Assembly (NCBI RefSeq): GCF_000463015.1
Contig: NC_022247.1
Location: 1,054,001 to 1,118,000 of the forward strand
Length of the DNA stretch: 64,000 nt
DNA from: Variovorax paradoxus B4
GTDB lineage: Bacteria > Pseudomonadota > Gammaproteobacteria > Burkholderiales > Burkholderiaceae_C
Direction: 5' to 3'
A program made the translations under genes and the position numbers. Shown here one piece after another: positions 45,922 through 56,268 of the stretch. A model generated the notes under the pieces. That model ran no database searches and was not told the origin of the DNA. It saw only the letters and a program-made list of their open reading frames with translations. Numbering within the stretch: the stretch's first letter is position 1; every line of letters starts with the position of its first letter.

Positions 45922-46427
45922 AGCATTGCGGCCAGTTCGGGCCAGTGGTGCCGCATCGCTGCGGCCTCATCGCTGTCCGGCGGCACCAGGGAAAAGTCGG
46001 CGAAATCGAAGCCCGGGCCGACCATGCAGGCGACCAGCGTGTAGTCGCCGCTGGTATGGCCCTGGATCGGGCGGGCGGCCTGCCACTGGCCGGCCGGCAC
46101 CACGTGCTGGGGGCGCGTGCCGTGCGCATCGACCGGGCCCAGCCGCACATGGGCCGGCGCCGTGCGCAGCGCGGCGTCGCAGGTCCAGAGCGCCAGCGGC
46201 ACGCCTTCGAGATGCACCCACACTTCGTCCGACAGCACCCGGTGCCAGCGCGAATGCTGCCCGGCCTCGAGCAGGAAGTAGATGCTGGTGAGCGCGCTGC
46301 GCGCAGCCCGGCCATCGGCGGGCAGGACGCTCGCTGCCGAGCGGAACACCTCGCCGTACCAGCCGCCCTCGGGGTGCGGTTGCAGCTTGAGGGCCTCGAT
46401 CAGTTCGCGGGCGCGCATGGCCGTCAT
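45918..46427 (-). CDS. DUF985 (cupin_5) family protein
   Basis: This 169-residue single-domain cupin has LKLQPHPEGGWYGEVFRS at the N-terminus and the typical SIYFLLEAGQHSRWHRVLSDEVWVHLEG core. The family contains epimerase-like and sugar-related proteins, but the function is not established. ATG 46427 is chosen because it overlaps the mpl stop by 4 bases (ATGA), implying co-transcription with mpl. Confidence 0.82.
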   Translation of the reverse strand: MTAMRARELIEALKLQPHPEGGWYGEVFRSAASVLPADGRAARSALTSIYFLLEAGQHSRWHRVLSDEVWVHLEGVPLALWTCDAALRTAPAHVRLGPVDAHGTRPQHVVPAGQWQAARPIQGHTSGDYTLVACMVGPGFDFADFSLVPPDSDEAAAMRHHWPELAAML

Positions 46428-47836
46428 GGCGCGGCGGCCGCGCGCAGCGCCGCGAGCAGCTTCTCGTGCACCCCGCCGAAGCCGCCGTTGCTCATGCACA
46501 CGATATGGTCGCCCGGCCGGGCCGCCGCCACGATCCGGGCGACCAGCGGCTCGATGGCACCGGCCACCTGCGCGCGCTTGCCCATGGGGGCCAGGGCTGC
46601 TGCGGCATCCCAGTCGAGCCCGGCCGTGTGGCAGAACGACAGTTCGGCCGACTCCAGGCTCCATGGCAGCTGCGCCGCCATGACGCCCAGTTTCATCGTG
46701 TTGCTGCGCGGCTCGAAGGCCGCGAGGATGCGCTCGCCTTGCCTGCCGGCCTCATCGAGCTTCTTGCGCAGCCCGTCGAGCGTGGTGCGGATGGCGGTGG
46801 GGTGGTGGGCGAAATCGTCATAGACAGTGATTGCGCCGCCGCTGCGTTCGACGGTGCCGCGCAGTTCCATCCGGCGGCGAACGTTTCTGAAGCTGCCCAG
46901 CGCACGCGCCGCATCGGCGGGCGCGACGCCCACATGCTCGGCCGCCGCGATGGCGGCCAGTGCATTCATCTGGTTGTGCAGGCCCGAGAGCGCCCACTCC
47001 ACCCGGCCGACGGCTTCACCTTGGTGCAGCACATCGAAGGCATCGTGCGAACCGCGAGCCTGCCATCCGCTGTTCGGGCCGCCGGCGCCGAAGCGCGCGA
47101 CCTCGCTCCAGCAGCCCTGGGCCAGCACGCGCTGCAGGCTTTCTTCCGTGGCATTCACCACCAGCCGCCCGGTGCTGGGGACGGTGCGCACGAGATGATG
47201 GAACTGCCGTTCGATGGCGGCAAGGTCATCGAAGATGTCGGCGTGGTCGAATTCCAGATTGTTGAGGACCGCCGTGCGCGGGCGGTAGTGCACGAATTTG
47301 CTGCGCTTGTCGAAAAAGGCGGTGTCGTATTCGTCCGCCTCGATGACGAAGGCCGGGCCCTCGCCGAGCCGCGCCGAAACGCCGAAGTCGAGCGGAACCC
47401 CGCCGATCAGGAACCCCGGCGCCTTGCCGGCTTTCTCCAGCACCCAGGCCAGCATCGACGTGGTGGTCGTCTTGCCGTGGGTGCCGGCGACCGCCAGCAC
47501 GTGGCGCCCGAGCAGCACGTGCTCGGCCAGCCATTGCGGGCCGCTGGTGTAGGGCTTGCCGGCGTCCAGGATGGCTTCCATCAGCGGAAACTTGGGGGTG
47601 CCGTCGGGCAGCCGGGCCCTCGAAACCACGTTGCCGACCACGAAAACGTCGGGTGAAAGCGCGAGCTGGTCCGCACCGAAGCCCTCGATCAGATCGATGC
47701 CGAGCGATCGAAGCTGGTCGCTCATGGGCGGGTACACGCCGGCGTCGCAGCCCGTGACCCGGTGGCCTGCCTCGCGCGCCAGGGCGGCCAATCCGCCCAT
47801 GAACGTGCCGCAGATGCCAAGAATATGAATGTGCAT
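46424..47836 (-). CDS. mpl: UDP-MurNAc:L-alanyl-gamma-D-glutamyl-meso-diaminopimelate ligase Mpl
   Basis: This 470-residue Mur-ligase relative reattaches recycled tripeptide to UDP-MurNAc. The N-terminal Rossmann motif is HILGICGTFMGGLAALA, the ATP loop is [12 protein letters not shown] (about residues 117-128), and DDFAHHPTAI and the C-terminal VCMSNGGFGGVHEKLL distinguish it from MurC. With AmpD (59.7 kb) it forms the wall-recycling set in this window. TAGAAT lies 6 bases before the ATG. Confidence 0.95.
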   Translation of the reverse strand: MHIHILGICGTFMGGLAALAREAGHRVTGCDAGVYPPMSDQLRSLGIDLIEGFGADQLALSPDVFVVGNVVSRARLPDGTPKFPLMEAILDAGKPYTSGPQWLAEHVLLGRHVLAVAGTHGKTTTTSMLAWVLEKAGKAPGFLIGGVPLDFGVSARLGEGPAFVIEADEYDTAFFDKRSKFVHYRPRTAVLNNLEFDHADIFDDLAAIERQFHHLVRTVPSTGRLVVNATEESLQRVLAQGCWSEVARFGAGGPNSGWQARGSHDAFDVLHQGEAVGRVEWALSGLHNQMNALAAIAAAEHVGVAPADAARALGSFRNVRRRMELRGTVERSGGAITVYDDFAHHPTAIRTTLDGLRKKLDEAGRQGERILAAFEPRSNTMKLGVMAAQLPWSLESAELSFCHTAGLDWDAAAALAPMGKRAQVAGAIEPLVARIVAAARPGDHIVCMSNGGFGGVHEKLLAALRAAAAP

Positions 47837-47842
47837 CGGCCG

Positions 47843-47848
47843 ATTCTA
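47843..47848 (-). promoter_or_regulatory. -10-like hexamer placed for a leaderless mpl mRNA
   Basis: On the minus strand TAGAAT is followed by 6 bases and the mpl ATG at 47836. No ribosome site is present. Confidence 0.45.
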
Positions 47849-47926
47849 GGGAGGCGGCGAGCGGTGTTCGCGTCCCGGTCCTCGCCCTTTGTACCGATGT
47901 TTGTGCGAGGGGCGCCGTACTGCGGG

Positions 47927-47932
47927 CAAAAT
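47927..47932 (+). promoter_or_regulatory. -10-like hexamer placed for a leaderless mRNA of the 47939 gene
   Basis: CAAAAT ends 6 bases before ATG 47939. It is divergent from the mpl element within a 102-base gap. Confidence 0.4.
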
Positions 47933-47938
47933 GTCTCG

Positions 47939-48538
47939 ATGGACACGTCCACCAAGCACGAGATTGCCGCCGCAGCAGCCCGCCTCGTCGTCGAGGAGGG
48001 GCTGGAGTATGGTCCGGCCAAGCGCCGGGCGCAGCGGGACCTGGGCCTGTCGTCGCGCACGGCGCTGCCGAACAACGACGAGGTGGAGGCCGAGGTCCGC
48101 GACTACATCGCGCTCTATTGCGCCGACACCCAGCCGCAGGAGCTGCGTGCGCTGCGGCTGCTCGCGCTCGAATGGATGGAGCGCATGGCGGCGTTCCGCC
48201 CGCATGTGGGAGGCGCGGTCTGGCACGGCACCGCCACGCGGCTGTCAGACATTTATATTCAATTGTTCTGCGATGATTCCAAGTCGGCCGAGATCGCCCT
48301 GATCGATCACCACGTGGACTACGAGCCGCGGATGGTCACCGGTTTTCATGGCGAGCAGGTGGAAGCCCTGAGCGTTCACGCCGCAAGCCGTGCATTGGGC
48401 GAGGAAATCGGGGTGCACCTGCTGGTGTATGACCTCGACGACCTGCGCGGTGCGCTTCGGCCCGACGCCCAGGGGCGGGCGCCGCGTGGCGACCTGGCGG
48501 CGCTGCGCCGGCTGATCGAAAGTGAAAAGGACAAGTGA
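47939..48538 (+). CDS. Conserved hypothetical protein, possible nucleotidyltransferase-like fold
   Basis: This 199-residue soluble protein begins MDTSTKHEIAAAAARLVVEEGLEYG. The stretch VWHGTATRLSDIYIQLFCDD (about residues 96-115) resembles the nucleotidyltransferase pattern of a Gly/Ser loop followed by acidic residues on a strand, but this is a weak pattern match. No membrane segment. It is immediately followed by the TlpA-like gene (stop and ATG adjoin), so the two are co-transcribed. I do not know the function. Confidence 0.6.
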   Translation: MDTSTKHEIAAAAARLVVEEGLEYGPAKRRAQRDLGLSSRTALPNNDEVEAEVRDYIALYCADTQPQELRALRLLALEWMERMAAFRPHVGGAVWHGTATRLSDIYIQLFCDDSKSAEIALIDHHVDYEPRMVTGFHGEQVEALSVHAASRALGEEIGVHLLVYDLDDLRGALRPDAQGRAPRGDLAALRRLIESEKDK

Positions 48539-49084
48539 ATGACTTCTTCGCCCACACGGCGAGGCCTCCTCTATGGCGGCGTGGCAGTCGCGGCCGCTGC
48601 GGCCGGCCTGGGCGGCGCGTGGTGGCGTGAGCGCAGCAGCGGCCCCAAGGGCGAAGTGCTGGACGCGAGCTTCTGGAGCCAGCGTTTCGAGCGGCCGGAG
48701 GGCGGTGAGCTGCTTCTTTCCGATTTGCGGGGCAAACCGCTGCTGCTCAATTTCTGGGCCACGTGGTGTCCCCCCTGCGTGGAAGAAATGCCGATGATCG
48801 ATCGCTTCTTTCGCGAACATGGCGCGAACGGCTGGCAAGTGGTCGGTTTGGCGATCGATCAGCCCAGCGCAGTCCGTAAATTCCTGCAGAAGACGCCGGT
48901 CAGCTACCCCACCGGCCTGGCGGGCCTGCAGGGGACGGAACTGGTCAAGAACCTGGGCAACACGGGGGGCGGATTGCCTTTCACGCTGGTCCTCAATGGC
49001 GCAGGCGCGGTGGCGGCTCGTAAAATGGGCAAGCTCGAAGCGGCCGACCTGGACGCTTGGCGGCGTGAACTGGTTCACGGTTAG
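48539..49084 (+). CDS. TlpA/ResA-like thiol-disulfide oxidoreductase
   Basis: This 181-residue protein has an N-terminal hydrophobic signal or anchor with an Arg pair (TRRGLLYGGVAVAAAAAGLGGAWW, possibly Tat-like) and a thioredoxin fold with the active-site WCPPC (C77, C80), then the cis-Pro region GGLPFTLVL. It would act in the periplasm as a reductant, for example in cytochrome c maturation or disulfide balance. It directly follows the hypothetical gene. An inverted repeat (49119-49141) lies downstream. Confidence 0.87.
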   Translation: MTSSPTRRGLLYGGVAVAAAAAGLGGAWWRERSSGPKGEVLDASFWSQRFERPEGGELLLSDLRGKPLLLNFWATWCPPCVEEMPMIDRFFREHGANGWQVVGLAIDQPSAVRKFLQKTPVSYPTGLAGLQGTELVKNLGNTGGGLPFTLVLNGAGAVAARKMGKLEAADLDAWRRELVHG

Positions 49085-49118
49085 AATCAGATACACACTC
49101 GGCATTTAGCCGCCAATC

Positions 49119-49141
49119 GCTAAAAATCACCGATTTTTAGC
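49119..49141. repeat. Perfect 10-bp palindrome upstream of accB
   Basis: GCTAAAAATC (49119-49128) and GATTTTTAGC (49132-49141) pair perfectly around ACC, 43 bases before the accB start. It could be an operator, or a weak terminator for the TlpA-like gene. Confidence 0.6.
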
Positions 49142-49184
49142 CAAGTTACATCCTATTGACCGGCAAAGTCGGCACTGGAGCTCC

Positions 49185-49646
49185 ATGGATCTGCGCAAAC
49201 TCAAGACACTGATCGATTTGGTGTCGGAATCCAATATTTCCGAACTGGAAATCACCGAAACCGAAGGCAAGGTCCGCATCGTCAAGGGCGGTGGCGCTGC
49301 CCCGGTGCAGTATGTACAAACTGTGGCGGCAGCACCTGCCGCGGCTCCTGCTGCCGGAGCGCCGGCGGCACCCGCGCTTGCCAGCCCACCCGCGCCCGAA
49401 GCCGCGCCTGCCGGCCACGCCATCAAGTCGCCGATGGTGGGTACTTTCTACCGCTCGTCCAGCCCGGGCGCTCCGGCCTTCGTCGAAATCGGCAGCAAGG
49501 TCAACGAGGGCGACACGGTCTGCATCATCGAAGCGATGAAGATCCTCAACGAAATCGAAGCTGACAAGTCCGGCACGATCACCCAGATCCTCGGCGAAAA
49601 CGGTCAGGCGGTCGAATACGGCCAGCCACTGTTCATCATCGAGTGA
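49185..49646 (+). CDS. accB: Acetyl-CoA carboxylase biotin carboxyl carrier protein AccB
   Basis: This 153-residue protein is the carrier of acetyl-CoA carboxylase. After an N-terminal domain and an Ala/Pro-rich linker (about residues 48-77), the biotinyl domain has [13 protein letters not shown], with the biotinylated lysine at K119. It provides the biotin that AccC carboxylates for malonyl-CoA synthesis. GGAG lies about 7 bases before the ATG. accC starts two bases after its stop. Confidence 0.96.
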   Translation: MDLRKLKTLIDLVSESNISELEITETEGKVRIVKGGGAAPVQYVQTVAAAPAAAPAAGAPAAPALASPPAPEAAPAGHAIKSPMVGTFYRSSSPGAPAFVEIGSKVNEGDTVCIIEAMKILNEIEADKSGTITQILGENGQAVEYGQPLFIIE

Positions 49647-49648
49647 CC

Positions 49649-50998
<1,350 letters not shown>

Positions 50999-51036
50999 AC
51001 ACCCCCAGGCTGCGCGCACTTCGTGTCGCTTCGCCA

Positions 51037-51090
51037 GCCCCCTTGCAGGGGGCAGCACCAGAGGCCCGGCAAAGCCGGTTCCTCGGTGTT
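51037..51090. repeat. Dispersed repeat, copy 2, with an additional G/C hairpin
   Basis: A GCCCCCT-TGC-AGGGGGC hairpin (51037-51053) is followed by the 33 bases (51058-51090) identical to 27845-27877. The element fills most of the accC-prmA gap. It may act as a transcript-end or stabilising structure. Confidence 0.8.
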
Positions 51091-51112
51091 CCTGGCGAAG
51101 AGGGGCTTTGTC

Positions 51113-51997
51113 ATGTTTGAACTTCGTCTCATGGCGCCGGAAGACCGGGTCGAAATGGTCAGCGACGCGCTCGACGCACTCGATGCGCTGAGCGTGTCGG
51201 TGGAAGACGCCGACGCGCAGACCGATGCCGAGCAGGCGCTGTTCGGTGAGCCCGGCATGCCGCCGCCCAAGGAAGGCTGGCAGCGTTCGCGCGTGATTGC
51301 GCTGTTTGCCGATGAAGCGCTTGCGAAAGAGGCGGCGTCGGTGCTCGCGCTGCAGGACTTCTTCGAAGGCTGCGCGGTGCTCGGCGTGGCGCCGGTGCCC
51401 GAGCAGGACTGGGTGCGGCTCACGCAATCGCAGTTCGCGCCGGTCGAGATCACGCCCGAATTCTGGATCGTGCCCACCTGGCATGAGCCGCCCGAGCAGG
51501 CAAGGCAGGTGATGCGGCTCGACCCGGGGCTTGCCTTTGGCACCGGCACCCATCCCACCACGCGCATGTGCCTGCGCTGGATCGCAAGGCAGGGTTCGTT
51601 CGCCGGCCAGCGCGTGCTCGACTACGGCTGCGGGTCCGGCATCCTGGCCATTGGCGCGGCGAAGTTCGGCGCGACCGACATCGATGCCGTCGACATCGAC
51701 GAGGCGGCCGTTTCGTCGACCCGCCTCAACGCCGAAGCCAACGGCGTGCGCCTGAACGCCGGCCTGCCCGAAGCGGCCAGGGGCAGCTACGGCACCGTGC
51801 TGGCCAACATCCTGGCCACGCCGCTCAAGGTGCTTGCGCCATTGCTGCGCAGCCACGTGGCGCCCGGTGGATCGCTGGTGCTGGCCGGCATCCTCGAGCG
51901 CCAGGCCGACGAGCTGAAAGAGGCCTACGCGCCTTATGCCGCGCTCGAAGTCAGCGACAGCGAGGATGGCTGGATCCTCATGACGGCGCGCTGCTGA
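51113..51997 (+). CDS. prmA: Ribosomal protein L11 methyltransferase PrmA
   Basis: This 294-residue SAM-dependent enzyme trimethylates L11. The N-terminal substrate domain (FELRLMAPEDRVEMVSDALDALDALSVSVED) is followed by a methyltransferase domain with LDPGLAFGTGTHPTT, VLDYGCGSGILAIGA and VLANILATPLKVLAP. ATG 51113 gives the family N-terminus. It follows accC, separated by a repeat element, as is typical in proteobacteria. Confidence 0.95.
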   Translation: MFELRLMAPEDRVEMVSDALDALDALSVSVEDADAQTDAEQALFGEPGMPPPKEGWQRSRVIALFADEALAKEAASVLALQDFFEGCAVLGVAPVPEQDWVRLTQSQFAPVEITPEFWIVPTWHEPPEQARQVMRLDPGLAFGTGTHPTTRMCLRWIARQGSFAGQRVLDYGCGSGILAIGAAKFGATDIDAVDIDEAAVSSTRLNAEANGVRLNAGLPEAARGSYGTVLANILATPLKVLAPLLRSHVAPGGSLVLAGILERQADELKEAYAPYAALEVSDSEDGWILMTARC

Positions 51998-52055
51998 GGA
52001 CGCACGCGCCTGCCGTTTCGCGTTTGATCCCACTGGCGCGGCGAGGGCCCAACCC

Positions 52056-52061
52056 TACAAT
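52056..52061 (+). promoter_or_regulatory. -10-like hexamer upstream of the DUF3426 gene
   Basis: TACAAT ends 9 bases before ATG 52071; transcription would start within a few bases of the start codon. No ribosome site is seen. Confidence 0.4.
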
Positions 52062-52070
52062 CGCCCCGTC

Positions 52071-53411
52071 ATGAGCCTCGTCACGCGCTGCCCCGCCTGT
52101 GCCACCACCTTCAAGGTGGTGCGCGACCAGCTTCGCATTTCGGATGGCTGGGTGCGCTGCGGGCGCTGCAGCCACGTGTTCGACGCCACGCTCGACCTGC
52201 ACGAGGCGCCCGATGGCCCGCCGGCTGCGAGCGCTGCGTCTCCATCGGTATCGGCACCCGCCGCACCGATCGAGCCGTCCTCCTCCGATGCCACCGAGGA
52301 CGCGGATTTCTTCGACGACGAACCCGAGCATCGCGAGCCGCCGGAGGCTGCCGCGCCTTCCGAGGCCGAGCCGGTGCCAGCACCAGAGCCCGAGCCTGCG
52401 TCAACACCTGCTCCCGCACCTGCGCCCACCTTCGCCTTGCCGGCGCACGGCATCGTCGCCGACGAGCTGTGGACCGACTTCGAGGCCAACGAGCCTGAAT
52501 GGCGGCCGCCGGCGAGTTCGCTGCCGCCGTTTCCGAACATCGACCTGAATCTGGCGGCCCCGCCTTCGCCGCCGCCCCCGCCGCCTCCCTTGCCGGCCCT
52601 GCGCCTCAAGGCGCGGGAAATGACGGCCTCCGCCAGCGAAGAGGACGAAAAGCACGAGCCCGAGCAAGACCGCGATCAGGTGCAGATGCAAAAGGCGCTG
52701 CGCCGGGCCCGCATCAAGTCGGCCAAGATCGCAAGTGCCAAGGCGCGCGACGAGCGCGCTGCCGCAAAGGTGTCGGCCTCGATGGTGCGGGAGGCGAGCG
52801 AGCCCGAGCCGGGCTTGCGTCCTTCGCCCCTGCCATCGGTCCGCGACGATGCGGAAGATTCGGAGCGGCTTCCTTTCTCCGACAACAGCGAGAACGCAGG
52901 CCGCGGCATTGCGGGTTTCTGGCAGCGCCCTGGCGCACGGCGCGGGCTCTGGCTGCTGGCCGTGCTCGCCGTCCTGCTGCTCGTCGTGCAGGTCTTGCGC
53001 CACGAGCGCGATGGCATCGTCGCCCGCCAGCCGAACCTGCGTCCCGCGTTCGCTTCGCTGTGCCGTGTGGCTGGCTGCGAACTCACGGCGCTGCGGCAGA
53101 TCGGCGACATCGTGATCGAGGGCGCGGCCTTCGCGCGCGAGAAAACCGGCAACAACGACTACCGGCTCAGCTTCACGCTGCGCAATGGCGCGGCCGTTCC
53201 TCTGGCCATGCCGGCCGTCGAGCTTTCGCTGCTCGACACGCAGGAACGCGCCGTGGTGCGCCGCGTGTTGATGGCCTCGGACTATGGCGCACCGGCGGTG
53301 CTTCCGGCGCGCTCCGATCAGGCCGCGTCATTGCCGCTGAGCTTGTCGGCAGCGGAGGCGGCTGCGCTGCCGCCCATCGCCGGCTACCGCGTCGAAGCGT
53401 TCTATCCTTAG
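52071..53411 (+). CDS. DUF3426 / MJ0042-type zinc-ribbon membrane protein
   Basis: This 446-residue protein has an N-terminal zinc ribbon (C7/C10 and C30/C33 in CPAC and CGRC), a long Pro/Glu/Ala-rich disordered middle (about residues 45-290), one membrane helix (about 302-322, GLWLLAVLAVLLLVVQVL) and a periplasmic DUF3426 domain (RQPNLRPAFASLCRVAGCEL). The role is unknown. The topology (cytoplasmic zinc ribbon, periplasmic domain) suggests an envelope-linked sensor or assembly factor. Confidence 0.85.
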   Translation: MSLVTRCPACATTFKVVRDQLRISDGWVRCGRCSHVFDATLDLHEAPDGPPAASAASPSVSAPAAPIEPSSSDATEDADFFDDEPEHREPPEAAAPSEAEPVPAPEPEPASTPAPAPAPTFALPAHGIVADELWTDFEANEPEWRPPASSLPPFPNIDLNLAAPPSPPPPPPPLPALRLKAREMTASASEEDEKHEPEQDRDQVQMQKALRRARIKSAKIASAKARDERAAAKVSASMVREASEPEPGLRPSPLPSVRDDAEDSERLPFSDNSENAGRGIAGFWQRPGARRGLWLLAVLAVLLLVVQVLRHERDGIVARQPNLRPAFASLCRVAGCELTALRQIGDIVIEGAAFAREKTGNNDYRLSFTLRNGAAVPLAMPAVELSLLDTQERAVVRRVLMASDYGAPAVLPARSDQAASLPLSLSAAEAAALPPIAGYRVEAFYP

Positions 53412-53469
53412 GCCTGGCTCGCGCGCTCTTTTTCTCATCCATTCTCCATTCCTACCCAACGGCTCACCC

Positions 53470-54372
53470 ATGGCAGCAGTGATTTGCGGTTCCCTCGCGT
53501 TCGACACCATCATGACCTTCGAGGGCCGGTTCGCCGACCAGATCCTTCCGGACCAGTTGCACATCCTCAATGTGTCGTTCCTGGTGCCGGGCCTGCGGCG
53601 CGACTTCGGCGGCTGTGCCGGCAACATCGCCTACAGCCTCAATGCGCTGGGCGGCGCCGCCTTGCCGATGGCCACCCTCGGCAGCGACGGCGCCGACTAC
53701 CTCGAGCGCATGCGCGCGCTGGGCATCAGCACCGAGTTCGTGCGCCAGCTCGACGACACCTTCACCGCGCAGGCGATGATCATGAACGACGTCGACAACA
53801 ACCAGATCACCGCGTTCCATCCCGGTGCGATGCAGCAGGCGCACCTCACGAAGGTTGCCGCGCGCGAAGACATCCGCGTCGGCATCATCGCGCCCGACGG
53901 CCGCGAGGCGATGCTGCAGCATGCGGAGCAGTTTGCCGCAGCCGGCATCCCGTTCGTGTTCGATCCGGGCCAGGGCCTGCCGATGTTCGACGGCGAGGCG
54001 CTCAAGCACTTCGTCGACCTGGCGAGCTGGGTCGTCGTCAACGACTACGAAGGAAAGATGCTGTCGCAGCGCACCGGCTGGAGCCTGGCCGAGATCTCCA
54101 GGCGCGTGCGCGGCCTGGTCGTCACGCTGGCGGCCGAAGGCTGCGAGGTCTGGATCGATGGCGAGCGCGAGCATGTGCCAGGCGTGACCCCGACCGCGGT
54201 GGTCGAGCCTACCGGTTGCGGCGATGCCTGGCGCGGCGCGCTGTTGTTCGGTCTGGAGAAGGAATGGCCGCTCGCGCAGTGCGCGGCACTCGGCAACCGC
54301 ATCGGTGCGCTCAAGATCGCGCAGCGCGGGCCGCAGAACTACCAGATCGACCTGAAGGCGCTGGGCCTCTGA
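53470..54372 (+). CDS. PfkB-family carbohydrate/nucleoside kinase
   Basis: This 300-residue ribokinase-fold enzyme has FGGCAGNIAYSL (substrate and N-terminal loop) and the C-terminal PTGCGDAWRGALLFG with the catalytic base D252. It resembles adenosine- and ribokinase-like members, but the substrate cannot be settled here. The first codon is ATG 53470, with no clear ribosome site. A strong terminator follows. Confidence 0.88.
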   Translation: MAAVICGSLAFDTIMTFEGRFADQILPDQLHILNVSFLVPGLRRDFGGCAGNIAYSLNALGGAALPMATLGSDGADYLERMRALGISTEFVRQLDDTFTAQAMIMNDVDNNQITAFHPGAMQQAHLTKVAAREDIRVGIIAPDGREAMLQHAEQFAAAGIPFVFDPGQGLPMFDGEALKHFVDLASWVVVNDYEGKMLSQRTGWSLAEISRRVRGLVVTLAAEGCEVWIDGEREHVPGVTPTAVVEPTGCGDAWRGALLFGLEKEWPLAQCAALGNRIGALKIAQRGPQNYQIDLKALGL

Positions 54373-54395
54373 GCCGCCCGCTTGTAGGCGCCCAT

Positions 54396-54432
54396 AAAAA
54401 AAACCCGGCACCGTGAGGTACCGGGTTTTTTT
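54396..54432. terminator. Bidirectional terminator between the PfkB-family and histone-like genes
   Basis: AACCCGG and CCGGGTT arms with inner pairing around a GTGA loop are flanked by an A-run on the left and a T-run on the right, so the hairpin can end transcripts from both convergent genes. Confidence 0.92.
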
Positions 54433-54455
54433 GCCGTCAAGGCCGCTGAGGAGAC

Positions 54456-54899
54456 TCAGGGCTTGCTGGCCGTCGGAAACGGCCAGGCTGCCTGGGGGTT
54501 CAGCGTCGTTTGCGCAGCAGGAGCAGGCGCTACGGCAGCCTTGGCGGGAGCCTTCGCAGCCTTCTTCGCAGCAGGCTTCTTGGCGGCAGCGGCAGGCTTG
54601 GCAGCGGGCTTTTTCGCGGCTTTCTTGGCCGCAGCCTTTTTCGCAGGAGCCTTCTTGGCGGCAGCCTTCTTCGCAGGGGCCTTCTTGGCAGCGGCCTTCT
54701 TTGCCGGAGCTGCCTTCTTGGCGGCTACCTTCTTCGCAGGCGCCTTCTTGGCGGCTACCTTCTTCGCTGCGACCTTCTTGGCCGGAGCCTTCTTCGCAGC
54801 TACCTTCTTGGCGGGAGCCTTCTTAGCGGCCGCGACCTTCTTTGCCGGAGCCTTCTTTGCAGCGGCTTTCTTAGCCGGCGCTTTCTTTGCAGTTGCCAT
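54456..54899 (-). CDS. Histone H1-like Lys/Ala/Pro-rich protein
   Basis: This 147-residue, extremely basic protein is made of [14 protein letters not shown] repeats for about 115 residues, then a short Pro/Ala/Gln tail ([16 protein letters not shown]). It resembles bacterial H1-like DNA-binding proteins (such as AlgP-type tails and the Lys/Ala-rich proteins of Bordetella and Ralstonia). It would bind DNA or RNA through its charge; copy number of the repeat commonly varies between strains. AAGGAGA lies before the ATG at 54899. A terminator lies downstream. Confidence 0.85.
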   Translation of the reverse strand: MATAKKAPAKKAAAKKAPAKKVAAAKKAPAKKVAAKKAPAKKVAAKKVAAKKAPAKKVAAKKAAPAKKAAAKKAPAKKAAAKKAPAKKAAAKKAAKKPAAKPAAAAKKPAAKKAAKAPAKAAVAPAPAAQTTLNPQAAWPFPTASKP

Positions 54900-55095
54900 T
54901 TCTATTTCTCCTTGATCAAGTTGAAAAAATCAACCTATTGAAGCACTCCACGCACGTTGGTAGCGTGAAGCGATTCATGGCGTTGGAATCTGAGCTCCAG
55001 CACCATGAACACCTGAGCCCTCGTCCATGCCGCGCTCTTCGGCGCGATCGGTGGCAAGGGCAATTCTTGAATTCATTAATTCTTGTCGGAAAGAT

Positions 55096-56268
55096 TCAAT
55101 CCCAGGAGAGCGCGCCACCCGATTGGTACTCGATCACGCGGGTCTCGAAAAAGTTGCGCTCTTTCTTCAGGTCAATCATTTCGCTCATCCAGGGGAACGG
55201 GTTTTCCTCGTTCGGGAAGAGCGTTTCGAGGCCGATCTGCTGTGCACGCCGGTTGGCGATGTAGCGCAGGTAGCCCTTGAACATGGAGGCGTTCATGCCG
55301 AGCACGCCGCGCGGCATGGTGTCTTCGGCGTATTTGTACTCGAGCTCGACGGCCTTCATGAAGAGGGCCTTGATCTCGGCCTTGAACTCGTTGGTCCAGA
55401 GGCCGGGGTTCTCGAGCTTGAGCTGGTTGATCAGGTCGATGCCGAAATTGCAGTGCATCGACTCGTCGCGCAGGATGTACTGGTACTGCTCGGCGGCGCC
55501 GGTCATCTTGTTCTGACGGCCCAGCGCGAGGATCTGCGTGAAGCCGACGTAGAAGAAGAGACCTTCCATCAGGCAGGCGAACACGATCAGCGACTTGAGC
55601 AGCGTCTGGTCGGTTTCGTGCGTGCCGGTCTTGAAGAGCGGGTCGCTGATGGCGTCGATGAACGGGATCAGGAACTGGTCCTTCTCGCGGATCGAGGGCA
55701 CTTCGTTGTAGGCGTTGAAGATCTCGCTCTCGTCCAGCCCGAGCGACTCGACGATGTACTGGTACGCGTGCGTGTGGATCGCTTCCTCGAACGCCTGGCG
55801 CAGCAGGAACTGGCGGCATTCGGGTGCCGTGATGTGGCGGTAGGTGCCCAGCACGATGTTGTTGGCGGCCAGCGAGTCGGCGGTCACGAAGAAGCCGAGG
55901 TTGCGCTTGACGATGCGGCGCTCGTCTTCGGTCAGGCCGTTCGGGTCTTTCCAGAGCGCGATGTCGCGCGTCATGTTCACTTCCTGCGGCATCCAGTGGT
56001 TGGCGCAGGTGGCGAGGTATTTTTCCCAGGCCCACTTGTACTTGAACGGCACCAGCTGGTTGACGTCGGTCTGGCCGTTGATGATGCGCTTGTCGGAAGC
56101 CTTGACGCGCTGCGCTGCGACGGGCGCCGCGGGCTGTGCAATCGACGAGGTCGGAGCGTCCACCGATCGGCCTGCGGGCAGGCCGCTGGTCGATGCGTGG
56201 TGTTGCTGCAATCCTTGTTGCATATCCTTTGATAAGGAGGGCTTGACTTCTTCGTCCCAGGTCAACAT
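55096..56268 (-). CDS. nrdB: Class Ia ribonucleotide reductase small subunit NrdB
   Basis: This 390-residue di-iron protein provides the tyrosyl radical. Metal-ligand regions are visible ([19 protein letters not shown] and [16 protein letters not shown]), with the R2 C-terminal tail needed for R1 binding. ATG 56268 ([12 protein letters not shown]) is preferred over a TTG at 56280. Residues about 12-60 form a Pro/Ala/Ser-rich N-terminal extension. It is 178 bases downstream of nrdA on the minus strand. Confidence 0.95.
   Translation of the reverse strand: MLTWDEEVKPSLSKDMQQGLQQHHASTSGLPAGRSVDAPTSSIAQPAAPVAAQRVKASDKRIINGQTDVNQLVPFKYKWAWEKYLATCANHWMPQEVNMTRDIALWKDPNGLTEDERRIVKRNLGFFVTADSLAANNIVLGTYRHITAPECRQFLLRQAFEEAIHTHAYQYIVESLGLDESEIFNAYNEVPSIREKDQFLIPFIDAISDPLFKTGTHETDQTLLKSLIVFACLMEGLFFYVGFTQILALGRQNKMTGAAEQYQYILRDESMHCNFGIDLINQLKLENPGLWTNEFKAEIKALFMKAVELEYKYAEDTMPRGVLGMNASMFKGYLRYIANRRAQQIGLETLFPNEENPFPWMSEMIDLKKERNFFETRVIEYQSGGALSWD

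Noticed and set aside
54456..54899. CRISPR-like repeats
   Set aside because: The repeats are codon-level Lys/Ala repeats of an H1-like protein, with no spacers or cas genes.
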